A DNA stretch of 64,000 bases from Stichopus chloronotus (taxonomy: Eukaryota; Echinodermata; Holothuroidea; Aspidochirotida; Stichopodidae), in assembly GCA_021234535.1 (NCBI GenBank), contig CM037845.1:10594143-10658142 (forward strand), in the 5' to 3' direction. The notes beneath the pieces were generated by a model. That model was not told the origin of the DNA and made no database searches. It worked only from the letters and a program-made list of their open reading frames with translations. Position 1 is the stretch's first letter. The number at the start of each line of letters is the position of its first letter. Of this stretch, positions 47,855 to 59,690 are shown piece after piece. A program made the translations under genes and the position numbers.

Positions 47855-50292
47855 GACTTGCTGGAGAGTCCATCCCGTGTGTCCAAGAACACTACAAGGT
47901 CAGAGAGAAACAGTCAGAATGGCGAGAACCCGGTCAGAGTGTCTCATGCAATCCAGGAATCAGTTTGAAGGATGGAGCCTTTGGTGTAGGAGCATCTTCA
48001 GAGGATGCCAACTTTCTGCAAAGACCTGCCGGGGAATGTCTGGATCCTGGAAGAGGTGACAATCATGAGGAAAGCACAGATGAAATTATTAAGCCAATTG
48101 AACATAACTATCCTTCCTTAGCAGCCCATAGGAATAAATTGGAGCAGCCCTCTCAGTCTAGTCATTGTGAGACAAGAGACATATCAAAACAGAATCTACA
48201 AAATGATGATAGCACACTTTCGAGGGAGAGCCCTTTTCAGTGCGGTTATTGTGTGAACACATTCCAAACAAAAGACCTTCTGATATCTCATGAGAAAGCG
48301 CATACAGGAGAGAAGCCTTTTATTTGTAGATTTTGTGAGAAAAGATTCTCATGTAGTTCAAGTGTAAAAGTCCACGAGCGCACTCATACCGGAGAGAGAC
48401 CTTTTTCATGTAATTATTGTGAGAAAAGATTTCCTTCTCGATGGCAATTAGTATCTCATGAAAGAGTACATACAGGAGAGAAACCATTTCAGTGTAGCCA
48501 TTGTGAGAAGAGATTCAAGGGAAAATGTGATCTGACAAGACATGAACGCGCTCATACAGGACAGACACCTCTTCATTGTAGGTTTTGTGAGAAAAGATTC
48601 TGGAGTGACTCAAGTTTAAAAATCCATGAATGCACTCATACAGGAGAGACACCTTTTCAGTGTAGGTTTTGTGAGAGAAAATTTAAGAAGAGACAACCTT
48701 TAGTACATCATGAAAGACTACACACAGGAGAGAAACCGTTTAAGTGTAGTTATTGTGAGAAAAGATTTGTAGCAAAAAATCAGTTGACAAGACATGAATG
48801 CACACATATAAGGGAAAGACCTTTTCAGTGTAGGTTTTGTGAGAAAAAATTCCCAACTATTTCAAGTGCAAAAACCCATGAACGCACCCATACCAGGAAA
48901 AGACCCTTTTCCTGCAAATATTGTGAGAAACGGTTCCCTGTGAAATCACAATTAGTGCGTCATGAAAGAAAACATACAGGAGAGAAACCATTTCAGTGTA
49001 GCCATTGTGAGAAGAGATTCAAGGGAAAACGTGGCTTGGCAACACATGAACGCACTCACACAAAAGAGACACCTTTTCAGTGTAGTTTTTGTGAGAAAAG
49101 ATTCTGTTATAGTTCAAGTGTAAAAGCCCATGAGCGCACTCATACTGGAGAGAGACCTTTTTCATGTATGTATTGTGAAAAAAGATTTACTGCTAAATCG
49201 CATGTAGTGTGTCATGAAAGAATACATACAGGAGAGAAACCATTTCAGTGTAGCCATTGTGAGAAGAGATTCACAGCAAAATGTGACCTGACAAAACATG
49301 AATTCTTACATATCCGAAAGATGCCTTTTCAGTTTAGTTTCTGTGACAAAACCTTCTCAAGTAGTTCAAGTGCAAAACTCCATCAACATTGTCACACAAA
49401 GGGGAAGCCTTTTTCGTGTAATTCTTGTGAGAAAAAATTCATTACAAAATCACAGTTACTATGTCATGAAAGAATGCATACAAAGGAAAAACCATTTCAG
49501 TGTGATCTTTGTGAAGAAAGCTTCCAAACAAATCATAGGCTGACAAGACATAAAGGAATACATACAGGAGAGACACAGTTTTGTAGGAAGATATTCAATG
49601 ATAAACAGCCTTTGGTTTACCATGAACGAACACATACAGGAGAGAAACCGTTTCAGTGTAGTTATTGTGAGAAGAGATTTATTGCAAAAGGTCAGGCAAC
49701 AAGTCATGAACGCATACACACAGGAGAGAGACCTTTTCAATGTAGGTTTTGTGAAAAAAGATTTTCAAATTCGTATCAAGTAAAGAGGCATGAACGCATA
49801 CATACAGGGGAGAGGCGTTTTAAGTGTAGTTATTGTGAAAAGACATTCAACGAAAAAATGCAAGTAATGCGTCATGAAAGATTACATACAGGAGAAAGAC
49901 CCTTTCAGTGTAGTCATTGTGAGAAGAGATTCACTGCTAAGAGCAATTTACGATCTCATGAAATAAGGCATACAGAAGAGAGACCATTTCAGTGTAGTTC
50001 TTGTGAGAAGGCATTTAAAACAAAATGGTCTTTGAAAGTTCATGAAAGAATTCATACAGGAGTGAGACCATTTCAGTGCAGTTATTGCGAGAAAAGATGC
50101 ATGGCCAAACAGGATCTGACAATACATGAACGCACACATACAGGAGAGAGACCCTTCCAGTGTAGTCATTGTGAGAAAAGATTCACTTCTAAACGCAGAT
50201 TGAAATCTCATGAAGTAAGACATACAGTCGGGAAGAGAGTCCATTTCAATGAAGTTCTTGTGGGAACAGTTCAAAAAGAAAACATTACTTAA
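47855..50292 (+). CDS. 24-finger C2H2 zinc-finger protein, terminal exon 1
   Basis: Acceptor TTTCCATCAG then a phase-1 exon. About 125 residues without KRAB, SCAN, BTB or ZAD signature (VQEH, SEWREP, SSEDANFLQRP, RGDNHEES) precede 24 C2H2 fingers (about 48232-50225), most with TGEKPF/TGERPF linkers, so this is a nuclear DNA-binding factor. There is no in-frame Met before finger 12; the apparent upstream opening is TTG, so translation must enter from exons such as C. Finger 14 has lost its first Cys (QFSFC), and finger 17 lacks 12 nt and one Cys relative to copy 2. A 5-nt insertion near 50227 shifts the frame after the last His, replacing the ending of copy 2 with a 22-residue tail (ending VQKENIT). 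Confidence 0.93.
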
Positions 50293-50720
50293 AAACTCAT
50301 TAAAGAATACATCCAGGATAGAGACTCATTTCAGTGTCCTGTAGTTTAAATCATGACAGTTACTCTCAAAACACGAAGGTAGACATACAGGAAAGAGAGC
50401 CCTTTTTAGTGAAAGTTTACTTTTTGAATGTATGTAAATCAGCTCTGGCCATGAAATTTGATAAATGGTACAGACAGTGAAGACACTGCGTTCTTATTAT
50501 GAGAAATGGTACCCGTCTGAAAAAAAAAAAAAAAAGATCTGAAGAAGATAGAATATAGTACCTCATAACAGAAAAGATGCAGAAGAGGAAGTGTTTCAGT
50601 GTCATTATTGTGAGAAAAGTCTTTTGCTCAAGATGATCAGACAAGACATGAATGCAAACTTGTACATCAGAGAGAAGCCTGTTCCATGTAATTAGTGAGA
50701 AAAAGGTTTTTGATTCTTCA
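50293..50720 (+). pseudogene. Ghost fingers after terminal exon 1
   Basis: Decayed finger blocks are visible past the stop. TTTCAGTGTCCTGTAGTTTAA (about 50329) is followed by ACATACAGGAAAGAGAGCCC. TTTCAGTGTCATTATTGTG with GAGAAAAGTCTTTTGCTCA (about 50596) is followed by TACATCAGAGAGAAGCCTG. Further worn linker-like words (ACATACATGTGAAAGACCT) occur near 51655, beyond the inserted repeat. The ancestral array was longer than 24 fingers. Confidence 0.75.
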
Positions 50721-51620
50721 CCAAAGGCAAAAGGGACTCTCTGCAATGGTGATGCCATGTGTTTTTTTGCGTATGTGATGCCATTGTAAACACCGCATCT
50801 CAAGAAGCATAACCTGGACTAGTCTCATACTTGGTGTGGGTTGGTCATATTGAATAGATAATCTCTATTATTTTTAGTGGAGTTTTTTAGAGGTCAAATG
50901 TCATTTGAGGTCACCAGAGGTCAAAGTGTGAAATTATTGTAAACACTATATAAACACCATATCTCAAGAAGCATGGCCTTGGCTAAGGTGTACTTGGTGT
51001 GTTGGTTGGTGATATTAAGTAGATGTTTCCTACCACTTTTGGTAGAGGTCAAAGGTCATGGGAGGTTACCAGAGGTCAAAATGTGAAAATCTTGTAAATG
51101 CATAATCTCAAGAAGTGTAATCTTGACTAATGCCATACATAGTATGTGTTGGTCATAGTGAGTGTATGAACCCTGTTGTTTCTTTCAAAGGTCAACCAAG
51201 GTAAACAGAGGTCAAACTGTGTAAGCCTATTTAAACCACAATATCTCAAGAAGGGTAATGGTGACTACTGTCATAGGTAGTATGTGGGTTGGTCATAGTG
51301 ATTAGATGATCCCTGTTGTTTCCGGTAGATCTTGAACATGATATCTCAAGAAGTGTAATCTTGAATAACTTCATACGAAGTGTGTTAGTCAGTCATAGTG
51401 AGTAGATGACTCTCATTGATTTTGGTGGAGGTTAGATTTCATTTAAGGTCACCAGAGGTCAAATTCGGAAAACATGTAAAACTGCTCAGTACACAGTGGT
51501 CGAAAGAGCTTAGTGTAGACATGCTCAATCTTGAAGGATAAGCTGTTTGAATCTCAAAATTAGTTTGTACATGTCGTCCTGTGTTCTTCATGAATATTGG
51601 CAAGGAATCACAAAGTCCTT
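50721..51620 (+). repeat. AGGTCA / CTCAAGAAG repeat element in 3' flank of unit 1
   Basis: ATCTCAAGAAG starts at 50797, 50961, 51105, 51243 and 51343, with GAGGTCAAA words between. The right edge has GGCAAGGAATCACAAAG, comparable to foldbacks bounding the 36 kb copy. Ghost-finger sequence lies on both sides, so it was probably inserted into the decaying tail of the array before the duplication, since unit 2 has it at the same place. Confidence 0.85.
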
Positions 51621-53186
51621 TGACTCAGAAACTCCGTAAATTTGTAAAATCACACATACATGTGAAAGACCTTTCAGCCAAGGAATTTTACAGTAAGTAA
51701 ACTGTTTTGGCAAGAAATGTATTCATATTTACAAAAACAGAATAGAAGTCACTTGGAAAAGTTCTTACCACATTACCAATGGTGATGTTGATTTTTGAAA
51801 GTTGGCATCAAAGGTCCCGTAAATCTGACGCAACAACTTAATATCATTGAAATCTGTTATTTTCATGTAGCATCACACAGTGTTTGTTTTCTGCATGCAA
51901 GTGCTGTTCCTCGATTTAGAGAAATCATTAGCATTTGTAGGAAAGTTTGAAAAGACAGGGGAAAGAAATCCTTAGTAGTGAACTATTGTCAGAAGAGAAA
52001 CAGTTTTAATGATTAATAAAGGTTCCCTTAGAGAGAACTATTACTGTATCAGTATGTAGATATAAAGTATATAAAGTATATTTTCGATGAAACATCTTTG
52101 CTTGCGTAAAAGCTACAATAATTTCACATTTAAAACACTCAAACGAAAAGCATACCATTGTAAAAGAAGAAAATTTCTTATCATTGTAAAATTGATGTAT
52201 AATTAAAGTGGACGTTCCTATCCTTGATTAACCCATTTTAAAGTAACTTAGCAACTGGAGGGATTAAGGTAGCAGATATGGAGTACAACAAGAATACTTT
52301 TTTGCACTTTTACTAACTCAGCAACTGGAGGGATTAAGATAGTGAACATGGAATACAAAAAAAAAAAAAAAAATCACTTTTAGAAGCCTATGAAAGCTGT
52401 AGTTACAACATTACTAAATATTTTTTTAGAATTTTACAAAGTTGTAGTTTTTATGAAGTAGGATTAACTGCTAAAACTAAACTAGTTCTTAATTGGCATT
52501 ATTTGTTTTTACTGTTATGTAGTGGATTTACCATGCCAATGAGCCTGATACTGTACAGAACAAAGTGTGTTTGCTATGTCGGGTTGGGATTTCTTTTATG
52601 AACTACTATGGTACAGTATCAGAATTAGTTACTTGTATCCGGCAGAGGTCATTAAGTTATTGCTTTGCGGTGTAGAAAACATCTCTGGCCAAGATACACA
52701 ACCTTTTATCACACAACAGTTTATCTGTATGAGGTTCAAATAAACCAGTTAAAGTAGATTTTGCTGTTTTATAAAAAGCATTTCTTCATTATCACTACTT
52801 TCCCATAGTTATCTTCCTAGTAACATCAACCTGGAAGACAACATTAGTTATCTACACCATGGTTCCAACAAGGAAAAGCATTACTATGTACTTAGAGTGT
52901 TGATTATGGAAGGAAACATTGATTTAGTTTTTGTGACTAAACTCCTATGCAAATACTAAAGTAGTTATTGGCATTGAAGTTTTTTGCATTTACCTTCTTG
53001 TTCTGCTTTAATTATTGTTTTCCTTAAATTTGATAAGTTTTATTTTGGGACAAATAAATCATGGTATAGTTGTGTATATTTGTACCTTTTCACAATAAAT
53101 TGTAAGAAGCAGAGCAAATCCTTCTTAGTTCTTTTAAGAATAGAGGAATAACAGCACATCTTGCTTTAATGGTATGGCTTATCAAG
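51621..53186 (+). other. 3' flank of unit 1, no gene
   Basis: Contains two AATAAA polyadenylation-type words conserved in unit 2 (52015 and 53094) and two tandem CTCAGCAACTGGAGGGATTAA-type segments (about 52247 and 52317). No other gene is seen. Confidence 0.6.
52015..52020 (+). terminator. Candidate polyadenylation signal AATAAA, unit 1
   Basis: AATAAA in GATTAATAAAGGTTCCC. The same context is kept in unit 2 (59884-59889). It lies 1.7 kb after the stop. Another conserved AATAAA is at 53094. Weak evidence in AT-rich DNA. Confidence 0.3.
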
Positions 53187-53887
53187 CAGTGGTGGCATCA
53201 GGATCTTCGGTTTGGGAATTGGGGGGTGCAAATGTAGGGCAAAAGAAACTCATGGGCCAGTAGCACAAAATTTAGCATGAAGAGTGAGCTTAAAGAATGG
53301 GGTCCACGTCCCATTTTAGTTCCCCTGTGGGGTCCAGCGCCAAAGCCATGGTGGGGGTCCAGATTCGAAGTCCCCAGAAGCTCTGAGGTTTTATCTTACT
53401 GCCGGGTGAAAAATAAAATCTTTTGGTCGAAGTGCATCATTAAGCTCAAAGATTCCAAAAGATTTAATTTTTTGGACTATTTCTCTCCTCCTAAGTTGAC
53501 AAGGTAAAAACTGAGGACCCCCTCATGAGATCCACAGACAAGTACTGGTGGAGATTTGTGAGGTTCTAGCATATCTCCGGGTGGAAAATTAAGTTTCAGG
53601 GTAGTATACTTTAAATATCAATACCTGTGATCCCTTGTGGGGTCCAGGGACAAAGTCTGTTGGGTGTCCAGGGGACAGAGGTCCTGGAAACGTGAGGTTT
53701 TGGCATATTTCTAGGTGAAAAATTAAGTTTCATGGACTTCCTAGAACAGAAAGGTAGATGCAAAATTATGAATAAACAGGGACTAGACATGTATACATTT
53801 GTCAGGTCACTTCATCTGAGTGGGGAAGGGGGGGGGGGAATGTTCTGACTGGGCGGGGGGAAAATGCCCGGGCTTGGTGCTGCCACT
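53187..53887. mobile_element. About 0.7-kb G-rich TIR-like element with GGGTCCAGGG repeats
   Basis: The left edge CAGTGGTGGCA (53187) is roughly inverse to TGCTGCCACTG (53877-53887). Flanks TTATCAAG and ATATCAAA may be a worn 8-bp target duplication, which with CAGTGG ends would fit a hAT-type non-autonomous element. Inside, GGGGTCCAGGG...AAAGTC and GTGAGGTTTTAGCATAT blocks recur about every 130-250 bases, and a G12 run lies near 53827-53838. A truncated copy is in unit 2. Confidence 0.6.
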
Positions 53888-54998
53888 GATATCAAAGTAT
53901 TGAGTGTAAAGTAAGGACTAAGGTGCCTATTGCCTCATGACACAGTTAGTCACCGTCATTGTCACGAGTGCAGGGAAGATGAAGTTTCTGTAACCAGTTC
54001 AGTCTCATATATTTCATACCCATGTGTAGACTGTTCTTATTAAAGGTTGTTATGTCCATGGTATGCACTCCTCTGGCATTATTGTTTCATGAAGCTCAGA
54101 ATGGTACAAAAGTGTATAATTTTACTTGCTTGCAACTTTTATCCAAAGCTAAAATAAAGTAGCTTTTTTACCATGTAGCAGGACAACCATTTCTAGCAAA
54201 AGTCTGTACAACTAGATCAGACCTGGTGCAACATGGCCTTATGAAAGTTAGTTATATTTAGATATGATTGGTGTTTAAAACCATTTTATGTTTGAGCTTG
54301 CCAAGTATGCAACTTGTCAAACTGTATCTGATATGCTTATGTATTACTATAGCTGCATGTTTGTGACCAACCGAAGCTTTCAAAATTACATTTCTCTATG
54401 ACATGGTGCTGAAAACAGTATTAGGTATGACACTGCCTTATAAAGCTTTATAACCGCATATGATATGACTGTATCTGTCTTGGTATAAAAATCTGTACTT
54501 GCAAATGGAAAGAACATGTACAAATGCTAGGCTGATGTCAGGCCACGTAGATCTTACATGACAAGAGTTTGGATATATGGTTTTGTCTCTCTCCTGGTGA
54601 CTGCATATCCATTACCATATCTCCATGTGTAAGAACGGTAAATGGTCACTGCTCACCCCACACTACTTTTTTGGGTAAGGTGTAAGCAAAATTCTCAAGC
54701 GGTTTTGCTCTTTGATTGACAGAAAACTCAAAAACATGCATTGTAGCGGCCCATATATATTACACAGCATACGTGTTACACAGGGGCAAAGTTTTTAGAT
54801 TACACATGCAATATGTTCACGAGGATGTGTGACACTTGGAATTATGTTGCACAAGGAGGAGTTTTAGACAGGCTGTGGGAAGTAAAGTGGTTTGGGGAAA
54901 TGGAACTGTCTAGTGTGACGACTATCTGTCTTTATGTATGGTTTATGTCGCTATTTAGTTTGTCATGTCAATTGGATATGAACTGTACCAACTTGAAC
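53888..54998 (+). other. Segment present after unit 1 but absent after unit 2
   Basis: About 1.1 kb with no gene. In unit 2 the corresponding position (61679-61810) holds a different 132-base sequence. The 67-codon frame at 54813 has no motif. Confidence 0.6.
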
Positions 54999-55713
54999 TT
55001 TGGTAGTTCAGAATAACTGTATGTAACACCTCTTAACTCCTGTAGGAGAAACTTGTTGTGGTTCATAAGGAAAAGTAAGATAAATAAATTTTACGTGTTC
55101 ATATCGACAGTATTGTTCGACAGCACAGAGTTTGTTTGTTGACTAGATTTCCAGTGAACATCAACAGATCTGCTTGATCTGCTTTTATGTCATTAATGTG
55201 AAGTGATTCAAACAGCAAATTCCCCAAATTTTTCTCTCAGTTGTATGCTCTACTTGTTAATGCCTGCCAATGGGAATCACGATTATCCATTACCAATTAT
55301 CATATTCCTTCTCTCAAACGCCACCATTGAATCCAGGAAAGTTGTTTCCCATTGATAACTTTCACTTTTAACTTCAGCAATATATAGTAGTATTATGTAG
55401 TTGTCACTGTGTGATATCACAAGTTCCTTCACTTTCAATTTACAATTTTGAAATAAATTCTTCTTAAAAATTTATATAAGTTCTGAGTAGAACATGCTAT
55501 TTAGAAATGGTTTTAGAGATAAAGAGAGAATGGTATCCCTGATTTCTTTGAAAGGCTGATATCAAGATAGTTCAGACATCATTTTTACATACGTATCATA
55601 GGAAGGTAGAGTACATTGAAACTTCTGCCTAGTACAATTGTGTAATTTGTCAGTATCAGCAACATCACGAAACAGAAGGAAGTATCGTCACTCTGGTTTT
55701 AACTTTCCATCAG

Positions 55714-58118
55714 GACTTGATGTAGAATCCATCCCGTGTGTCCAAGAACACTACAAGGTCAGAGAGAAACAGTCAGAATGGCAGGAACCCGGTCAGAGTG
55801 TCTCATGCAGTACTGAAATCAGTTTGAAGGATGGAGCCTTTGGTGTAGGAGCATCTTCAGAGGATGCCAAATTTCTGCAAAGACCTGCCGGGGAATGTCT
55901 GGATCCTGGAAGAGGTGACAATCTTGAGGAAAGCACAGATGAAATTATTAAGCCAATTGAACATAACTTTCGTTCCTTAGCAGCCCATAGGAATATATTG
56001 GAGCAGCCCTTTCAGTCTAGTTATTGTGAGATAAGCGGCGTATCAAAACAGAATCTACAAAATTGTGATAGTACACTTTCGAGGGAGGGCCCTTTTCGAT
56101 GTGGTTACTGTGTGAACACATTCCAAACAAAACGCCTTCTGATATCTCATGAGAAAGCACATACAGGAGGGAAACCTTTTATTTGTAGATTTTGCGAGAA
56201 AAGATTCTCAAGTAGTTCAAGTGTAAAAGTCCACGAGCGCACTCATACCGGAGAGAGACCTTTTTCATGTAATTATTGTGAGAAAAGATTTCCTGCTCGA
56301 TGGCAATTAGTATCTCATGAAAGAGTACATACAGGAGAGAAACCATTTCAGTGTAGCCATTGTGAGAAGAGATTCAAGGGAAAATGTGACCTGACGAGAC
56401 ATGAACGCACTCATACAGGACAGACACCTCTTCATTGTAGGTTTTGTGAGAAAAGATTCTGGAGTGACTCAAGTTTAAAAACCCATGAACGCACTCATAC
56501 AGGGGAGACACCTTTTCAGTGTAGGTTTTGTGAGAAGAAATTTAATGAGAAGCAAAGTTTAGTACATCATGAAAGACTACACACTGGAGAGAAACCATTT
56601 AAGTGTAGTTATTGTGAGAAAAGATATGTAGCAAAAAATCAGCTGACAAGACATGAATGCACACATATAAGAGAGAGACCTTTTCAGTGTAAGTTTTGTG
56701 AGAAAAAATTCCCAACTATTTCAAGTGCAAAAATCCATGAGCGCACCCATACCAGGAAAAGACCTTTTTCCTGTAGATATTGTGAGAAAAGATTCATTGG
56801 TAAATCACAAGTAGTATGTCATGAAAGAATTCATACAGGAGAGAAACCATTTCAGTGTAGCCATTGTGAGAAGAGATTCAAGGGAAAATGTGAATTGACA
56901 ACACATGAACGTACGCATACAAAAGAGGCACCTATTAAGTGCTGCTTTTGTGAGAAAAGATTCTGGCATAGTTCAAGTGTAAAAGCCCATGAGCGCACTC
57001 ATACCAGAGAGAGGCCTTTTTCATGTAATCATTGTGGAAAAACATTTACTACTAAATCACATTTAGTATGTCATGAAAGAATGCATACAGGGGAGAAAGC
57101 ATTTCAGTGTAGTCATTGTGAGAAGAGATTCATAACGAAATATGACCTGAAAAAACATGAATGCTTACATACAGGAAAGACACCTTTTCAGTGTAGGTTT
57201 TGTGAGAAAAGATTCTCAAGTAGTTTAAGTGCAAAACTCCATCAACATTCTCATACAAGGGAGAGGGCTTTTACGTGTAATTATTGTGAGAAAAAATTCA
57301 TTACAAAATCACAGTTAGTATGTCATGAAAGAGTGCATACAGGTGAAAAACCATTTCAGTGTGATCTTTGTGAAGAAAGCTTCCAAACAAACCATGCTCT
57401 AACAAGACATAAACGAATACACACAGGAGAGACACCTTTTCGGTGTAGGTTTTGTGGGAAGATATTCAATGATAAACAGCCATTGGTTTACCATGAACGA
57501 ACACATACAGGAGAGAAACCGTTTCAGTGTCGTTATTGTGAAAAAAGATTTATTGCAAAAGGTCAGGCAACAAGTCATGAACGGGTACATACAGGAGAGA
57601 GACCTTTTCAATGTAGGTTTTGTGAAAAAAGGTTTTCAAATTCGCAACAAGTTAAGAGGCATGAACGCATACATACAGGGGAGAGGCGTTTTAAGTGTAG
57701 TTATTGTGAAAAGACATTCAATGAAAAAGTGCAAGTAATACGTCATGAAAGATTACATACAGGAGAAAGACCCTTTCAGTGTAGTCATTGTGAGAAGAGA
57801 TTCACTGCTAAGAGCAATTTAAGATCTCATGAAGTAAGCCATACAGAAAAGAGACCATTTCAGTGTAGTTCTTGTGAGAAGGCATTTAAAACAAAATGGT
57901 CTTTGAAAGTTCATGAAAGAATTCATACAGGAGTGAGACCATTTCAGTGCAGCTATTGCAAGAAAAGATGCATGGCCAAACAGGATCTGACAATACATGA
58001 ACGCACACATACAGGAGAGAGACCCTTCCAGTGTAGTCATTGTGAGAAAAGATTCACTACTAAACGCAGTTTAGAATCTCATGAAGTAAGACATCTGGAA
58101 GAGAGTCCATTTCAATGA
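55714..58118 (+). CDS. 24-finger C2H2 zinc-finger protein, terminal exon 2
   Basis: Same acceptor (TTTCCATCAG) and phase as copy 1. The N-terminal region is about 125 residues with SEWQEP, SSEDAKFLQRP and RGDNLEES, then 24 fingers that all keep C2H2 ligands, making it the best-preserved array of the locus. Fingers follow a three-finger rhythm (RFCEKRF / NYCEKRF / SHCEKRF classes), which indicates growth by three-finger duplications. There is no in-frame Met before finger 12, so it needs an upstream exon; no separate exon set was seen between units 1 and 2. The frame ends at a TGA exactly where the first Cys (TGT) of a 25th finger would be. Differences from copy 1 include helix positions (finger 6 KKRQPL to NEKQSL; finger 9 helix end R to C). 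It probably binds DNA; targets unknown. Confidence 0.92.
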
Positions 58119-58590
58119 AGTTCGTGTGGGAACAGTTCAAAAAGAAAACATTATTTAAAAACTCATTATAAAAGGATACATCCAGGATAGAGACTCGTTT
58201 CAGTGTCCTGTAGTTTAAATCATGACAGTTACTCTCAAAACACGAAGGTAGACATACAGGAAAGAGAGCCCTTTTCAGTGAAAGTTTTCTTTTTGAATGT
58301 ATTTAAATCAGCTCTGGCCATGAAATCTGATAAATGGTACCGACAGTGAAGACACTGCATTCTTTGTTATGAGAAATGGTACCCATCTGAAAAAAAAAGA
58401 TCTGAAGAAAGAAAGATAGTACCTCATAAAAGAAAAGATGCAGAAGAGGAACTGTTTCAGTGTCATTATTGTGAGAAAAGTCTTTTGCTCACAATGATCA
58501 GATAAGACATGATTGCAAACTTGTACATCAGAGAGAAGCCTGTTCCATGCAATTAGTGTGAAAAAGGTTTTTGATTCTTCGCCAAAGGCA
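58119..58590 (+). pseudogene. Ghost fingers after terminal exon 2
   Basis: Directly after the TGA the frame continues SSCGNSSKRKHYLKTHYKR then IHPG and a TAG. It is a recognisable 25th finger whose first Cys is the stop. Beyond it are TTTCAGTGTCCTGTAGTTTAA, then TTTCAGTGTCATTATTGTG (about 58457) and ACATCAGAGAGAAGCCTGT (about 58525). These are worn fingers in mixed frames. Confidence 0.8.
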
Positions 58591-59480
58591 AAAAGGACTC
58601 TCTGCAATGGTGATGCCATGTGTGTTTTTGTGTATGTGACGCCTTGTTGTAAACACCGCATCTCAAGAAGCATAACCTGGACTAGTCTCATACTTGGTGT
58701 GGGTTGGTCATATTGAATATAAATCTCTATTATTTTAAGTGGAGTTTTTTAGAGGTCAAATGTCATTTGAGGTCACCAGAGGTCAAAGTGTGAAACTATT
58801 GTAAACACTATATAAACACCATATCTCAAGAAGCATAGCCTTGGCTAAGGTGTACTTGGTGTGTTGGGTGGTGATATTAAGTAGATGTTTCCTACCACTT
58901 TTGGTAGAGGTCAAAGGTCATGGGAGTTTACCAGAGGTCAAAATGTGAAAATCTTGTAAATGCAATCTCAAGAAGTGTAATATTGACTAATGTCATACTG
59001 TGTGTTGGTCATAGTGAGTGGATGAACCCTGTTGTTTCTTGCCAAGGTCAAAGGTCAACCAAGGTCAATAGAGGTCTAACTGTGAAAGCCTATTTAAACC
59101 ACAGTAGCTCAAGAAGGGTAATCGTGATTAATGTCATGTGTGGTATGTGGGTTGGTCATAGTGATTAGATGATCCCTGTTGTTTCTGGTGAATCTTGAAC
59201 ATGATATCTCAAGAAGTGTAATCTTGACTAACTTCACACTAAGTGTGTGGCTCGCTCATAATGAGTAGATGATTCCCATTGATTTTGGTGGAGGTTAGAT
59301 TTCATTTAAGGTCACCAGAGGTCAAATTCGGAAAACATGTAAAACTGCTCAGTACACAGTGGTCGAAAGAGCTTAGTGTAGACATGCTCAATCTTGAAGG
59401 ATAAGCTATTTGAATCTCAAAATTAGCTTGTAAATGTCGTCCTGTGTTCTTCATGAATGTTTCCAAGGAATCACAAAGTC
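58591..59480 (+). repeat. AGGTCA / CTCAAGAAG repeat element in 3' flank of unit 2
   Basis: Same position and unit order as in unit 1. It opens with GT-rich GTGTTTTTGTGTATGTGACG, then ATCTCAAGAAG words at about 58660, 58824, 58966, 59107 and 59206, with AGGTCAAAGGTCATGGG at 58908. Right edge CCAAGGAATCACAAAG near 59462. Confidence 0.85.
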
Positions 59481-59499
59481 CTTTGACTTTCTTGTTCTC

Positions 59500-59690
59500 A
59501 GAAACTGTCTGTAAATTTGTAAAATCACACATACATGTGAAAGACCTTTCAGCCAAGGAATTGTACTGTACAGTAAAGTGTTTTGGCAAGAAATGTATTC
59601 ATATTTACAAAACAATAGAATTCACAGGGGAGAGTTCTTGCCACTTAAACAATGGTTATTTTGAAAGTTGGCATCAAAGATCACGTAAAT
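59500..59690 (+). pseudogene. Very worn ghost fingers beyond the repeat element, unit 2
   Basis: The open frame reads VKSHIHVKDLSAKELYC then KCFGKKCIHIYK and EFTGESSCH. This resembles H-x3-H-linker-PFxxxC and a second C...H...H-TGES block in scrambled spacing. ACATACATGTGAAAGACCTT is a linker-like word. With the blocks at 58.1-58.6 kb, it brackets the inserted repeat element. Confidence 0.45.

Larger units (their letters stand above)
47515..53890 (+). repeat. Tandem segmental duplication, unit 1
   Basis: This unit holds the first finger-array exon and about 3.5 kb of 3' flank. The 3' flank (50293-53815) aligns nearly base for base with 58119-61678. Upstream similarity to unit 2 starts around 47515 but is weaker. 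Finger-exon acceptor to acceptor distance to unit 2 is 7859 bases. Confidence 0.85.
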
